NCBI GenBank assembly: GCA_946811185.2
Contig: OX328103.1
Span: 2,728,001 to 2,792,000 of the forward strand
Length of the DNA: 64,000 bases
Reading direction: 5' to 3'
Origin: Hippopus hippopus
Lineage: Eukaryota > Mollusca > Bivalvia > Cardiida > Cardiidae
The position numbers and the translations under genes were made by a program. Positions 41,375 through 51,992 of the stretch are shown here, piece by piece. How positions within the stretch are numbered: the first letter of the stretch is position 1; each line of letters starts with the position of its first letter. The notes below the pieces were generated by a model, which was not told where the DNA came from, made no database searches, and worked only from the letters and a program-made list of their open reading frames with translations.

Positions 41375-41634
41375 CCATTTCAGCACCAAATACATATTTT
41401 AGGTTAACCATTTCAGCACCAAATACATATTTGAGGTTAACCATTTCAGCACCAAATACGTATTTGAGGTTAACCATTTCAGCACCAAATGCGTATTTGA
41501 GGTTAACCATTTCAGCACCAAATACATATTTGAGGTTAACCATTTCAGCACCAAATACATATTTGAGGTTAATCATTTCAGCACCAAATACATATTTGAG
41601 GTTAACCATTTCAGCACCAAATACATATTTTTGA
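41374..41634. repeat. 33-bp minisatellite, 8 units
   Basis: ACCATTTCAGCACCAAATAC repeats every 33 bp from 41374, followed by ATATTTGAGGTTA. Units differ at one or two positions, so it is young. Each unit holds TTAA. Both strands stay open (11 codons per unit, e.g. TISAPNTYLRL), which explains the two long frames here; neither is a gene. Confidence 0.95.
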
Positions 41635-41811
41635 CCTCTTTTAACCACTAAAAAATACAATCCACTTAAACTCAATATTCTTGACCTTAGAGGCTTGACC
41701 AAACAAGCAGATGGTCTGGGTCAAACATCAGACATTGATAACAGGCTGATCCTGATCTATGCCATCCTTCAAATTTAAGCCCATGATTTCCCTCAATGCA
41801 CTAAAAGGATT

Positions 41812-42034
41812 TTAAACCTTTACAACAAACTTTTAACAACCCTGAAAGAGAGGGCTTTTGAAATCATAGTGGGAAAAGGAGAAAATGCTGGTAACCAGCA
41901 TTTTCTCCTTTTCCCACAATGTTTTCTACCCTATCAAAGACAGAAATTACCATCTAAGATATATTTGATTATGTCTTCTGCAAATGCTTACGAATTTGTT
42001 CATTTCAAAGTTTTATCTTTTGATAAAGAGTTAA
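41812..42034 (+). mobile_element. MITE-A, forward, intact hairpin
   Basis: TTAAACCTTTACAACAAACT start with a short deletion in the short arm, hairpin GCTGGTAACCAGC, end GATAAAGAGTTAA. Confidence 0.9.
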
Positions 42035-42230
42035 CTCATAGGTTGCTAAGCTCGACTCAATTTGGCCTTTTGTGGTCTGTGTAGATTAAGATCAGACTGC
42101 ATCTTGGATCTACACTGTCCGATTAGAAGATTTTTTTTTTCTCAAAAAAAAAAATACAATTGAAATAGCAAAATTTAGGTTTTTACTATCTGCTTGAAAG
42201 TTACATTCCACTTATCTAGCAGGAAAAGGG
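42031..42230. mobile_element. MITE-C, shares TTAA with preceding MITE-A
   Basis: TTAACTCATAGGTTGCTAAG start, hairpin GTGTAGATTAAGATCAGACT / CATCTTGGATCTACAC, TCTCAAAAAAAAAAATAC, TTTTTACTATCTGCTTGAAA. Words and order match 50472 and 52640. Confidence 0.7.
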
Positions 42231-42332
42231 TATGGAAGCAATTCTTATGCCCTGTGCTACATTCCCAAACCAGTCATAAACAGGGCATAGGACACCGTTA
42301 TGTCTTATTTTATGATTCTTCTTTCAAGATAT

Positions 42333-42564
42333 TACCCTTTCCTAACCCAACCATTGTTTCTATGACCATTATCAAGATGTCTTTTAAAAACATTGTGGGA
42401 AAAGGAGAAAATGCTGCTAACTAGCATTTTCTCCTTTTCCCACAATGTTTTTCCGCTCTTTCAAAGATAAATTTCATTAATTGAACAATAATTATTAGAA
42501 TTTGTTCGCTGCGAAACACTTTCAATATGGTCAAGTCTAAAACTTTGTAATCTGTTTAGAGGTA
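42333..42564 (+). mobile_element. MITE-A, forward
   Basis: TTACCCTTTCCTAACCCAAC start, hairpin GAAAATGCTGCTAACTAGC with intact stems, long arm GTTCGCTGCGAAACACTTTC, end CTGTTTAGAGGTAA. Confidence 0.8.
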
Positions 42565-43052
42565 ATGCCAGAGTGCCAAAAAAAATTTGTAATAAGAAAA
42601 AACAAACATAAATTTTTCAATTTTCAAGGACATTTTATAGTACAAAAAATTAATTTTTCACATAGCCCAAAACTCTAGAAGCAAGATAAACCTTCTTGTT
42701 CTGTGCAGACTGACCTTGATCCCATACAGTGCACTGGGAAACTGGAGTTGTGATCAGAGCCTAAAGGGGCAGCGTGGCAAGAATACATAAAATTACCAAG
42801 ACAATGTTCCACAACAGTTTTATGACTAGTCCGGTCATTAACCCGGATTTTACTGTACTGGAAAACTAGAACTGTCACAAAAGGTGACCAAATTAGCACC
42901 CTCCCCCAACTGAGTGCTTTCATGAGAGGACAGTAACTGCTGTTCTAACCTAATTAGCATAATATGCATAATCAAAGGGCTGTCCGCACCCTTGTCTCCT
43001 CTGTCAACTCTGAAAGACAACATTTTTTTGTAACCACACCTGTAAATTAATA

Positions 43053-43297
43053 CTCAAGGTCTATGGCCCCTATATTCTCTCATATTAAAAGACGGAAGCT
43101 GCCAGGATTGGCCAAATAGCCTTAATGAAAATGTTGATGTTACACGATATTTTAACCGATGAGCTGGTGAGTCTACAGCCCCTAACTCTCATTTTAAAAG
43201 ACGGAAGCTGCCGAGATTGGCCCATTAGCCTTTACGAAAACATCAATGATACAAGATATTTTCCGATGAGTTAGGGCTCATAGACCTTTACTGGACA
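43053..43297 (+). mobile_element. Element E, two tandem copies
   Basis: AAGGTCTATGGCCCC to GATGAGCTGGTGAGTC and TACAGCCCCTAACTC to GATGAGTTAGGGCTCATAGA, each with AAGACGGAAGCTGCC and TTGGCC. They sit inside the repeat Z cluster. Confidence 0.8.
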
Positions 43298-43420
43298 GTA
43301 AGTGCTGTTCAAACCTAATTAGCATAATGCATAATCAAAGGGCTGTCAACACTGTATTTGGTCCACACTGAATGACCATATTGTTTTGTAAACCATACAA
43401 GTCAGTTGTTATTACCTCAC

Positions 43421-43595
43421 CTTTTACCTCAAAATCCCAAGATTTAAGGGGACCTGAGTAGCATTCTCTCCTTTTCCCATAATGTTTTCTAAATTGCAAG
43501 AGAACTTGAGCTCATTTCTACCGATTTTAAATTTGTCATCGGCAGATGTTTTGAATTTGGAAGAGTCTTAAACCTGCTGTATGCGAAAGGGTTAA
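43421..43595 (+). mobile_element. MITE-A, forward, left hairpin arm lost
   Basis: CACCTTTTACCTCAAAATCC, then GCATTCTCTCCTTTTCCCAT, CATCGGCAGATGTTTTGAAT, end GCGAAAGGGTTAA. Confidence 0.7.
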
Positions 43596-43597
43596 AT

Positions 43598-43743
43598 ATA
43601 GTAGCAGTCTGCTTCATGTGGTGTTTGAACTTTGATTGTGACCTTGACACTGGAGGAAGAAAATCAGTCCTAGCACGGGATTTGAATCAGTGATCTCTTG
43701 GCTTCAAGGCCTGTATTTCAAAGACTGAGCTACCCTGCTTGGC
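43598..43743 (-). mobile_element. Possible tRNA-headed SINE remnant
   Basis: GGGATTTGAATCAGTGATC and AGACTGAGCTACCCTGC at the right are box B and box A complements. No recognisable tail. Confidence 0.4.
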
Positions 43744-44032
43744 TTTGGTGAGAGGATAGTAACTGTTGTTCAAACCTAAAAGGCATTATGTATAATCAAA
43801 GCACTGTCAGCACTGTAATTGGTCAATGTTGAATGACCACACTGTTTTGTAAACCAAATAAAATGAGGAGGTTGTATTATTCATATTGACAAAAAAAAAG
43901 AAGCCATCGTAAAAAGGCCTGTGTCCATGGATTGTGACAATGACATTGGAATACGAAATTTGCTTCCATTTTTTACACAAAAGTACTATGGGAAAGAGTT
44001 TAATTTTCATTTACAACAGACATCACTATCAA

Positions 44033-44170
44033 ACAGCAATTTCTCCCTTTCCCACAATGTTTTCTGCTACCATTAACTTATTTAGTATCACTTGAACACA
44101 CTGAACTTTGCCATCTTCAAATGCATTCAAGTTGGCACAGTCTAAAATTTTGTTGTCCAGTAAAGAGTTC
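44033..44170 (+). mobile_element. MITE-A, forward, right half
   Basis: CAGCAATTTCTCCCTTTCCC, ACAATGTTTTCTGC, TTCAAATGCATTCAAGTTGG, end AGTAAAGAGTTCA. Confidence 0.75.
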
Positions 44171-44677
44171 AAGACACTTTCACAACACATTGACTGATAA
44201 GCGCATAAAGGTTGATTATTTGCATTCATACAGATAATCAAGACCTTCTTCAAAGAACTGGCCGACATTTGTTACCTCTCATCAACAAAAAAGGAAGAAA
44301 AAAAAAAAAGATTTAATCACACATGTAATCAATGATGGGCTTGTTTTGTTCGAACATATTTATTGGCTTATCTATTGGCTGAGGTATGTTTTGATGCAGC
44401 TGACAGCTTGGTGAATAACACAGGACAAAAATAATCAAACAAATGACAATATGTTTCCAAATACAATAACGGTTTTTAATGCACAAAACACACAAAATAA
44501 ACTTGTGTGAATTTAACCCTGTAGCACTAATAAGAGGGATGTTCCGAAAGTATCCGGAAAAGGGTTTTTTGATAACATGAATTTTCAAAAGAAATTTCGA
44601 GCAAAGATTGATATGTTTTTGATATGAAACAATTGACAAATTATCTAAGTACATTGATACAAATTTCCTATTTGCTG

Positions 44678-44845
44678 TTACAATGCCATGCACCATGGTG
44701 CTGTGCAAAACCACTCATGGAACAAATATGGTGTCTGCTGCAGAAACAGCTGTCTTTGAAGAAAATGTCCAACTAATGTCATAGCCTCGTCATAATCTTC
44801 ATTGTCGCACAAAAACTTTGGTTTTTTATCTGACACCTCTGTCAT
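44678..44845 (-). CDS. Small ORF in a non-repetitive island, unknown
   Basis: A 55-codon frame on the minus strand starts MTEVSDKKPKFLCDNEDYDE, continues AMTLVGHFLQRQLFLQQTPY and ends LFHEWFCTAPWCMAL before TAA. It lies in about 500 bp (44370-44870) with none of the window's repeats. Its mixed, acidic, aromatic-rich composition looks more coding-like than the repeat frames. It could be a first exon: GCATTGTAACAG near the stop offers only a weak donor. A longer minus-strand frame (44313-44714) overlaps in another phase and looks random. No family recognised. Confidence 0.35.
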   Translation of the reverse strand: MTEVSDKKPKFLCDNEDYDEAMTLVGHFLQRQLFLQQTPYLFHEWFCTAPWCMAL

Positions 44846-44953
44846 TACTAGAGATATTTACCCGGTACTTCAAACTGGGGTTAGTTGTTAACTTGCAAAA
44901 CGGAAACACATAGCACAGTTGCTTGAAATCAACAATGGGCTTTATGTTTTAGC

Positions 44954-45048
44954 CATGATCTGGCAAAAGAGGGATTCATGCATCTCTGTGATGCGTTGTA
45001 CCAAGCAAGTTCTCACATAATTATGGAGCCATAAAATCCATTTTGACT
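44954..45048. mobile_element. Element G, left part only
   Basis: AGCCATGATCTGGCAAAAGA, ATGCATCTCTGTGATGCG, TTATGGAGCCATAAAATCC. It ends where element E begins. Confidence 0.65.
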
Positions 45049-45161
45049 TAAGGTCTACGGCCCCTAACTCTGATATTAAACAACAGAAGGTGCCGAGATT
45101 GGCTGAATAGCCTTTATGAAAAGTTGACGTTTACCGATGAGTTAGGGGTCGTAGACCTTAA
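45049..45161 (+). mobile_element. Element E, intact reference copy
   Basis: TAAGGTCTACGGCCCCTAAC at the left and GTTAGGGGTCGTAGACCTTA at the right give a TIR of about 22 bp with one mismatch. 113 bp. Interior AGGTGCCGAGATTGGC and AATAGCCTTTATG. No ORF. Confidence 0.85.
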
Positions 45162-45216
45162 AAAAAAATGCAATTTCAAGGTTGCACTTGTCAAGAATGT
45201 CTCAGCAAAGGGGACA

Positions 45217-45275
45217 GTGTAGGTCTTGGATCAGAATGTACTTTTTGTTTTGTCTGATCTTGATCTACATTTGTT
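45217..45275. repeat. GATC-type hairpin core
   Basis: GTGTAGGTCTTGGATCAGAA, loop, TTGTCTGATCTTGATCTACA. Confidence 0.6.
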
Positions 45276-45473
45276 GCAAAGGCAACCAAAGTTGCGAAAA
45301 GTGTTTTTTTGGGTTAAAAGGTTTCCATGTTGAAATGTTTGTGAAATATGCACAAGACTGTAAATATTGGTGGAGCATTGTGACTGTTGTTGGAAGTAAA
45401 CCATTTGTTTCCTCTGGTTTTTACATTGTCTTTTTTTTCCTGATTTTTATCTGTAATGTCCTAGAAATATACT

Positions 45474-46147
45474 TTAACCCTTTACCACACAACAAAAATT
45501 TAGACCAGTCCAAATTGAACACATTTGAAGACAACAAAAGAAATATGGATCAAATAATGAACTTTGTCTGTGAAAGGGTAGAAAACATTGTGGGAAAAGG
45601 AGAAAATGCTGGTTACCAGCATTTTCTCCTTTTCCCACAATGTTTTCAAAAGGCTTCATCTTCAGGGTCGTTAAAAGTCCGGATTGTGCAGTAAAGGGTT
45701 AAACCTTGACCATACAATCCAAACTTCAAATGCCTCTAAGGAAGTAGGCTTTTAAAAACATGGTTTGAAAAGAAGAAAATGCTGGTAACCAGCATTTTCT
45801 CCTTTTGCCACAATGTTTTCTCCTCTATGAGAGACAATTTTTAAATTTTTAGTTAATTTATTGTCTGCAAATGCTTTCAGTTTGGTTGAATATAAAATTT
45901 TGTCATCTGGCAAAGAGTTAAACCTGAAAACAAGGAGAGAAATTTTCAGCTTTGTTCAAACTGAAAGCATTTTACAGGCGAAACAACATTAAATCTTACG
46001 GCAGCAAGTAATTTGTAAACGGCTGAAATCACTGTGTAAAAAGGAGAAAAGGAAGGCAACCAGCATTTTATTCCTTTCCCTACAATGTTTTCAAAAGCTG
46101 TCTTCCTCAAGGTTTGTAAAACTTCGAATGGTTCAGTGAAGGATAAT
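45474..46147. mobile_element. MITE-A array, reverse-forward-reverse
   Basis: Reverse 45474-45702 (TTAACCCTTTACCACACAAC; perfect hairpin; end GCAGTAAAGGGTTAA), forward 45699-45921, reverse 45918-46147 (diverged). TTAA is shared at 45699 and 45918. The long frame 45182-45694 runs into this array and is not a gene. Confidence 0.9.
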
Positions 46148-46456
46148 CTAAGCAGCAAATGTATTTTTTTTTTCAGTCAGTTTTGACCCAATTTACAGAA
46201 TTCGGTGTTTGTGTTTAAAAGAATGAACTACTGAAAATCATGGCACCAGACAATAAAAAAGTTTCAGATCTTTGTTGGAAACGAATCTTGGTTACACAAA
46301 ACAGGCGTTGGAAGTGTGACAGTTTATTGCTCGAATCCATACGGGGTCATTTGCATACTCTCCATCTAAAACCGAAACTCTACTTGCAATTAAAACATGG
46401 GTACTCCTCGTCTTGCAGAATCATACCTTTTCCCCTTTTAAAATTGATCCCTTTTT
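46148..46456. other. Non-repetitive stretch, no firm gene
   Basis: Holds an ATG frame from 46240 (MAPDNKKVSDLCWKRILVTQ...) that continues into MITE-A sequence. No family recognised, so not called. Confidence 0.4.
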
Positions 46457-46909
46457 TTAACCCTTTACCAAACAATCCCCAGTTTTAAAAACCCTAGGAA
46501 CAAGGCTTTCAACAACATTGTGGAAAAAGAAGATGCAGGGTAACCAGTATTTTTTTATTTCCGTACAACTTTTTCTACCCTATTACAGGCAAATTTCATT
46601 TCATGAGTCATATTTAACTTGTTGTCTGCAAATGCTTTGAGTTCAGACAAGTTTAAAATTTTGTTGTTTGGTAGATTTAACCCTTTACCACACAGTCCCA
46701 ACTTTTAATGACCCTGAAAGAGGAGACTTTAGAAAACATTGTTGGAAAAGGAGAAAATGCTGGTTACCAGCATTTTCTCCTTTTCCCATAATGTTTTCTA
46801 TCCTATCATAGCACTTAAGTTTACTTGTGTTATTTTTTTTTTTAATTTGTTGTCTAGAGATATTTCGAATTTGGAAGGGTCCTAAATATGCTGTTTGGGA
46901 AAGGATTAA
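46457..46909 (+). mobile_element. MITE-A array, two forward copies sharing TTAA
   Basis: 46457-46680 (poor hairpin: AAGATGCAGGGTAACCAG) and 46677-46909 (TTAACCCTTTACCACACAGT; good hairpin GCTGGTTACCAGC; eroded long arm). Confidence 0.85.
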
Positions 46910-47840
46910 ACAATGGTTGTCTTTGGAATTCATTTTATGGCACTATATCTCGATTTCAAGTTCCAGTATTGTCATGTGATTTCGTTTTGAGTTCTTGTCA
47001 CCTAACTCGTTGCAATAGCATGACTGTGTTTAGAATTTTGACTCTATTTCTTAGCTTGTCTCTTTAATATTCAAGGCAATGATGGTAAACAGTCATGTGA
47101 CAAGTACCCTGTGACACAGCAGATTACATTTGCAGATTTTCACTACATTTTCATTCCTATGATTGCGGGTAAAATGTTGGTATCCATTGCATATTGACTG
47201 AAGTTGTGAACTACACTGATGAGCCTCACAAAAATTCAGGTAGATCCAGCTAGACAGTAGTCTTGAAAAAAGTGTATGCAGCTACACTAAAATTAATACA
47301 AACCTTCAACCTGGAAACACTGACCAAAAAGAAAATAGAAGGACTGATGAAACTCTATGAAGAAACGGATGGAAATGGGTGGTAAAAAAAATTTACAAAC
47401 ATTTTATCTTAAAAAAAAAACATTATCGGATACCAATTCAGAATTGTGTAAAAATTTTCAACAGATATCTTATCTTTGACAAACATTATCGTACTAAAAA
47501 TCCTACTTCCACCACTTTATTATAAACTTCAATCTGGCTGACAGAAGAGGTAAATATTATAAATCACCCGCAAACATTATAAAAATTAATAAAAATTAGA
47601 GTCCGCAATTGATACCAAAAACAGTCCGCAACTGTACCTAAAAAAATCCACAAACAATATACTGATAAGCGTACTCTTATTTTGCCAGAAAAAGCAGAGT
47701 GAAGCATAAAATTGAAATAGCATTTCCTGTTGGGCACAATCTATGTAAGCTCACCACTGCAAGGATAAAGCCACAGGAACACTATAATTTGATAAAGAAG
47801 AAATGGCTTATAATTGACTGAAAATTAATACATTATCCAA
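46910..47840. other. AT-rich stretch without recognised elements
   Basis: About 930 bp, one of the longest element-free intervals. No convincing frame, splice signal or repeat. Confidence 0.6.
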
Positions 47841-48325
47841 TTAACCCTTTACCACACAATCCCGAGTTTTAACGACCCTAAGGAAGAGGCCTTTTAAAAA
47901 CATTGTGGGAAAAGGAGAAAATGCTGGTAACCAGCATTTTCTCCTTTTCCCACAATGTTTTCTACCCTACCAAAGACAGAAATCTTACTTGGGCTACATT
48001 TATTTTGTCTTCTGCAAATGCTTTTAATTTGGACCAGTCCAAAATTTTGTCGTTTGGTAAAGAGTTAAACGCTTTATCAAGAATTCCTGAGTTTTAATGA
48101 CCCTAAGGAGAAAGTTTGAAAACATTGTAGGAAAAGGACAAAATGCTGGTAACCAGATTTTTTTCCTTTCTCCCAGAGTGTTTTGAAGTCTACTTTTTCA
48201 CAGACAAATCTCATCATAAGAGCCACTTTCAGTTTGTCATCTCCAATTATGCTATTTGGACCAGTCTGAAATTTTGTTATCTGGTAATGAGTTTACCAAA
48301 CAAGTCTGTGTTTTAAAGGGGGTCT
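47841..48325 (+). mobile_element. MITE-A array, two forward copies and a fragment
   Basis: 47841-48068 is one of the best copies in the window (TTAACCCTTTACCACACAAT; complete hairpin; GTCGTTTGGTAAAGAGTTAA). 48065-48294 shares its TTAA. 48290-48325 is a short-arm fragment cut by element H. Confidence 0.9.
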
Positions 48326-48327
48326 TA

Positions 48328-48500
48328 ATTCACCAACCATTCCTAAGAACATTCTCGGTCTTATTCTCCAGAATTTTCTATATTGGAAAGTAACACCAAT
48401 TCTGATAGGCTAAACCATTTGGTTTAGCCAATCAGAGGTTGTGTTGCTTTCAAATTTAGAAAACCTTGTAAAATTAGACTAGGAATGTTCTTGTACGCAA
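48328..48500. mobile_element. Foldback element H, copy 2
   Basis: ATTCACCAACCATTCCTAAG, AACATTCTCGGTCTTATTC; inner GATAGGCTAAACCA / TGGTTTAGCCAATCAG; right ACTAGGAATGTTCTTG. The outer right end is degraded. Confidence 0.65.
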
Positions 48501-48685
48501 AAGGACTGCAAGTTGCATATAGTGGGTTTTAGGAAAATTATTCAAACTGCTATCATAATTATAATTTTGGCAAATTTTACAACAGACAAGAAAACTCACT
48601 AACAATGATGACAGATGCAGAAACATCTTGGCAAATGAAAAACTGACTTGTTAAAAGAAACTCTTCCGTCTGCCACAATTTACAC

Positions 48686-49132
48686 TTAAGCTCTTTTCCA
48701 AACAAAATTTTAGACTAGTCCAAATTGAAAGCATTTGCAGACCAAATGTGACTGAAAATTTGAAATTTGATTTGGGAAGAGTGGAAAAAATTGTGGGAAA
48801 ACGGAGAAAATGCTGGCTACTGGCATTTTCTCCTTTTCCCACAATATTTTCTAAATGGATTCTTTCTCAAGGTCGTTACAATTCGTGATTGTGTGGTAAA
48901 GGGTTAATCCTTCACTGTACTTTCCAGACTTCTATAAACCCTTCTGAAAATGGCCTTTGAAAACATTGTCGGAAAAGGAGAAAATGCTGGTGACCAGCAT
49001 TTTCTCCTTTTCCCATAATGTTTTCTACCCTATGACAGACATATTTGGTGTTTTGAGTGACATTTATTTTCTCGTCTGCAAATGCTTTCAATTTGGACAA
49101 GGCAAGAATTTTGTCGTTTGGTAAAGAGTTAA
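48686..49132. mobile_element. MITE-A array, reverse then forward
   Basis: Reverse 48686-48907 (hairpin GCTGGCTACTGGC, stem pairs changed on both sides of the centre) and forward 48904-49132 (GCTGGTGACCAGC; end TTTGGTAAAGAGTTAA). TTAA shared at 48904. Confidence 0.9.
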
Positions 49133-49174
49133 CACAACAGATGCATGGATCTACAGATAATAGATTGTAAATTC

Positions 49175-50048
49175 TTAACCCTTTATCACACAATCCAGGG
49201 TTTAACGACCCTGAGAAAGACGGTTTTTGAAAACATCGCTGGTTACCTGCATTTTCTCCTTTTCCAGAAATGTTTTGATTTTTTTTTTAAAGTAGAATTC
49301 GTGTTTTGAGTAATATTTAATTAAGCATCTGCAAATGCTTTCATTCTGGTGGAGAATAAAATTTGATTGTGTGGTAAAGAGTTAACTCTTTACTGCATAA
49401 TCCAGCTTTTAAACAACCCCAAGGGAAAAACGTTTTGGAAAACATTGTGGGAAACATTGTGGGAAAAGGAGAAAATGCTGCTTACCATAATTTCTTCCTT
49501 GTTTCAGAATTTTTTCTACCTTTTCAAAGACTAATCTGAGCCACAATTTTTTCTACCGTCTGCAAATGCTTTTGATTTTGGAAAAGTCAAAAATTCTGTT
49601 TTCTGGTAAAGGGTGAGCAAGACAGCAAAATTTTAGACACATCTATTATAGTAAGCATTTGCAGATAACATGATTAGGGCGTCAAATGACTGGATTTGTC
49701 TTTGAAAGGGTAGAAAACACTGCAGGAAATAGAATTTTGGGAAATAGTGAAAATACTGGTTATAAGCATTTTTCCTTTTTCCCCACAATATTTTTAAAAT
49801 CCTTTTACTAAAGCATCCTTAACCCTTTACCACACAAACCCAACTTTTACTGACCCTGAGAAAAAATGCCTTTTGAAAATGCTGTGGGAAAAGGAGAGAA
49901 TGCTGGTAACCAGGATTTTCTCCTTTTCCCACGTTTTCTACCATATTAAAGAAAGAAATAATCCATTGAGCTACACCTATTTTTTCGTCATCTGCAAGTG
50001 CTTTCAATTTAGTCTTGTCAAAAATTTTGTCGTTTGGTATAGAGTTAA
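49175..50048. mobile_element. MITE-A array of four copies
   Basis: Forward 49175-49385 (left hairpin arm lost), forward 49382-49615 (left arm duplicated, AACATTGTGGGAAACATTGT), reverse 49616-49822 (diverged), forward 49819-50048 (GCTGGTAACCAGG; end GGTATAGAGTTAA). TTAA shared at 49382 and 49819. Confidence 0.85.
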
Positions 50049-50208
50049 AGCAAGGGTACTTCTGCACGGATTACGCCAAGGCATTGATTTTCTCCTGTTT
50101 TCCGCCGACTCTAAATCTTGATGGATTTACCTTGTAATTGGCTAATGAAGAAGGTGACATTAAACCGACAGGATACAAATCCAGGAGGTCATAATCAGCC
50201 ATTTCTTA

Positions 50209-50478
50209 TTTAACTCTTTACCAAATGACAAAAGTTTGGACAAGACCAAATTGAAAGCATTTGCAGACGACAAAATAAATGTAGCTCAAATGATGATTCC
50301 TTCCTTAAATCTGGTAGAAAACATTGTGGCAAAAGGAGTTTAACAGCATTTTCTCCTTTTCCCATAATGTTTTCATAAGGCTTCTTGCACTGGGTCGTTA
50401 AAACTCGGGATTGTGTGGTAAAGAGTTAGCTATCCCTTTAACCCTTTACCAGATGAAAATTTTTGATTTGTCCCAAGC
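50209..50478 (-). mobile_element. MITE-A, reverse, plus a long-arm start fragment
   Basis: 50209-50428 has a truncated left hairpin arm (AAAAGGAGTTTAACAGC). A 40-bp piece (TTAACCCTTTACCAGATGAA) at 50438 is a second copy cut short by MITE-C. Confidence 0.8.
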
Positions 50479-50683
50479 TGCTAAGCGCAACCCTGAGTCT
50501 GACCTCTAGTGGACATTGTAGATCAAGATCAGACTGCACAGAACATGTAGTCTGATCTTGGATCTACACTGTCCACTAAGGAGATATTTTTCTCAAAGAA
50601 TTAAGTTTGAAATGACATTATTCAGGTTTTAACTATCAGCTTGAATTTTTTTTTTTTCATTTATCCAGTTAAATACAGGTTAA
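50472..50683. mobile_element. MITE-C with complete GATC-type hairpin
   Basis: AGCTGCTAAGCGCAACC, hairpin GACATTGTAGATCAAGATCA...TGATCTTGGATCTACACTGT, TTTTCTCAAAGAATTAAG, ACTATCAGCTTGAA, end ATACAGGTTAA. Confidence 0.8.
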
Positions 50684-51347
50684 GACTATTTCCAGACAAC
50701 TAATTAAATGCAGCTAAAAGTACGGAATTTCTTTTGACAGGGTAGAAAAAAATGCTTGTTTACTGGCATTTTCTCCTTTTCTCCACGTTTTTGAAAGGCT
50801 TTTTCTCCAGAGTTGTTAAAACTCAATATTGTATGGTAAAGGGTTAAATATTACTTTGACCATTCACAAAACAATCCAGTGTTTTTTTATGCTTTACCAC
50901 ACAATCTCGAGTTTTGACAACCTTGAAGAAAAAGACCTTTTGAAAACATTGTGGGAAACGGAGAAAATGCTGGTAACCAGCATTTTCTCCTTTTCCCACA
51001 ATGTTTTCTACCCCCATCAAAAACAGAAATCATCATTTGAGATATGTTAAATTTGTTGTGTGCAAATGCTTTCAATTTGGTAGAGTCTAAAACTTTGTCG
51101 TTTTATACTCTACCGAATTGAGTTAATCTTTATACCTGATGAAAAAATTTTTGACTGGTTCAAATTTTACACTTAAATCGACAACAAAATAATTGGGTCA
51201 CAAAAATAGAAATTCATGATTGGAAGAGTAGAAAACACTGTAGGACAGAAGGAAATGCAGGTTATCAGCTTTCCCCTCTTCCCACATTGTTTTCATAAGC
51301 CCTCTTTTTCAGGAATGTTAAAAGTCGGGATTGTGTAGTAAAGGGTT
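50683..51347. mobile_element. MITE-A cluster: reverse, forward, reverse
   Basis: 50683-50848 (left end diverged; end ATGGTAAAGGGTTAA), forward 50888-51126 (good hairpin GCTGGTAACCAGC; long end followed by an extra TACTCTACCGAATTGAG before TTAA), reverse 51124-51347 (diverged; end GTAGTAAAGGGTT). Confidence 0.8.
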
Positions 51348-51935
51348 TTCCCTTTTTCAGACAACAAAATTTTTTACTTGTCCAAATTGAAAGCATTCCA
51401 GACGACAAAATTTATGTGGCTTAGATAATAGGTTTTGTGTTTTAGAGGGCATGAAACATTGAAGAAATGCTGGTTACCAGCAAAGGAAAATTAATGCTGA
51501 TTGCCAGCTTTTTTTTCATTTCCACGGCCTAACAAAAAAATATTTGCGTTTAGGGTTTCGGTTCGAGATACTGTAGGTAGGATAGGTAGGGATTTTATTT
51601 TATTTCCCAGAACATTTTTACATGGACCATGTACCGAAATCACACACGACAGATACAGTATATTTTTTTTCCAATCGTAGGGTAAAGAGTTTAGGGTAGG
51701 CAGCATTTTCTAGGTAGGGTCTAGAAACCCCAAACACGGATATTTTTTGATAGGCCCTACTATGTTTTCTACAGTTTAATAGACAAATCCTATGTGGCTC
51801 AAATAATACATTCTGTTTTTGAAAGGGTAGAAAACACTGTAGAAAAGGGAGGAAAAACTGGTTACCTGCATTTTCTCCATTTCCCACTATTTTTTCAATA
51901 GCCTCCTCATTCAGAAAATTTTTTGGTAAAGGGTG
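51343..51935 (-). mobile_element. MITE-A remnants split by a TIR element
   Basis: Long arm TTGTCCAAATTGAAAGC and a decayed hairpin precede 51526. After 51756 come ACTATGTTTTCTACAG and another reverse half with CTGGTTACCTGC and end TTTGGTAAAGGGTGA. Confidence 0.65.
51526..51756. mobile_element. 231-bp TIR element, single copy
   Basis: GGCCTAACAAAAAAATATTT plus GCGTTTAGGGTTTC at the left mirrors GAAACCCCAAACACGG plus ATATTTTTTGATAGGCC at the right, an imperfect 33-bp TIR. GTAGGTAGGATAGGTAGGG inside. No ORF and no second copy found here. Confidence 0.7.
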
Positions 51936-51992
51936 AACCCGCACAAGATGTGCTTGTCTTTTTATTACACTGAAGATTTGTTTATTTGGTGT

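Larger units (their letters stand above)
42925..43860. repeat. Dispersed repeat Z, three copies in a cluster
   Basis: GAGGACAGTAACTGCTGTTC (42933), CTGGACAGTAAGTGCTGTTC (43297) and GAGGATAGTAACTGTTGTTC (43751), each followed by TAATCAAAGG(G)CTGTC. The last two continue with TGAATGACCA and TTTGTAAACCA. Confidence 0.75.

Noticed and set aside
41236..41702. Two long frames on opposite strands at 41236-41634 (+) and 41343-41702 (-)
   Set aside because: Both are translations of a 33-bp minisatellite, whose period is a multiple of three.
44313..44714. 133-codon frame on the minus strand
   Set aside because: AT-driven composition with scattered hydrophobics, no recognised motif, and it overlaps a more gene-like frame in another phase.
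45182..45694. Longest non-GPCR frame (170 codons, +)
   Set aside because: The second half is a MITE-A read through long arm and hairpin, the first half crosses a GATC-type hairpin, and no family motif is present.
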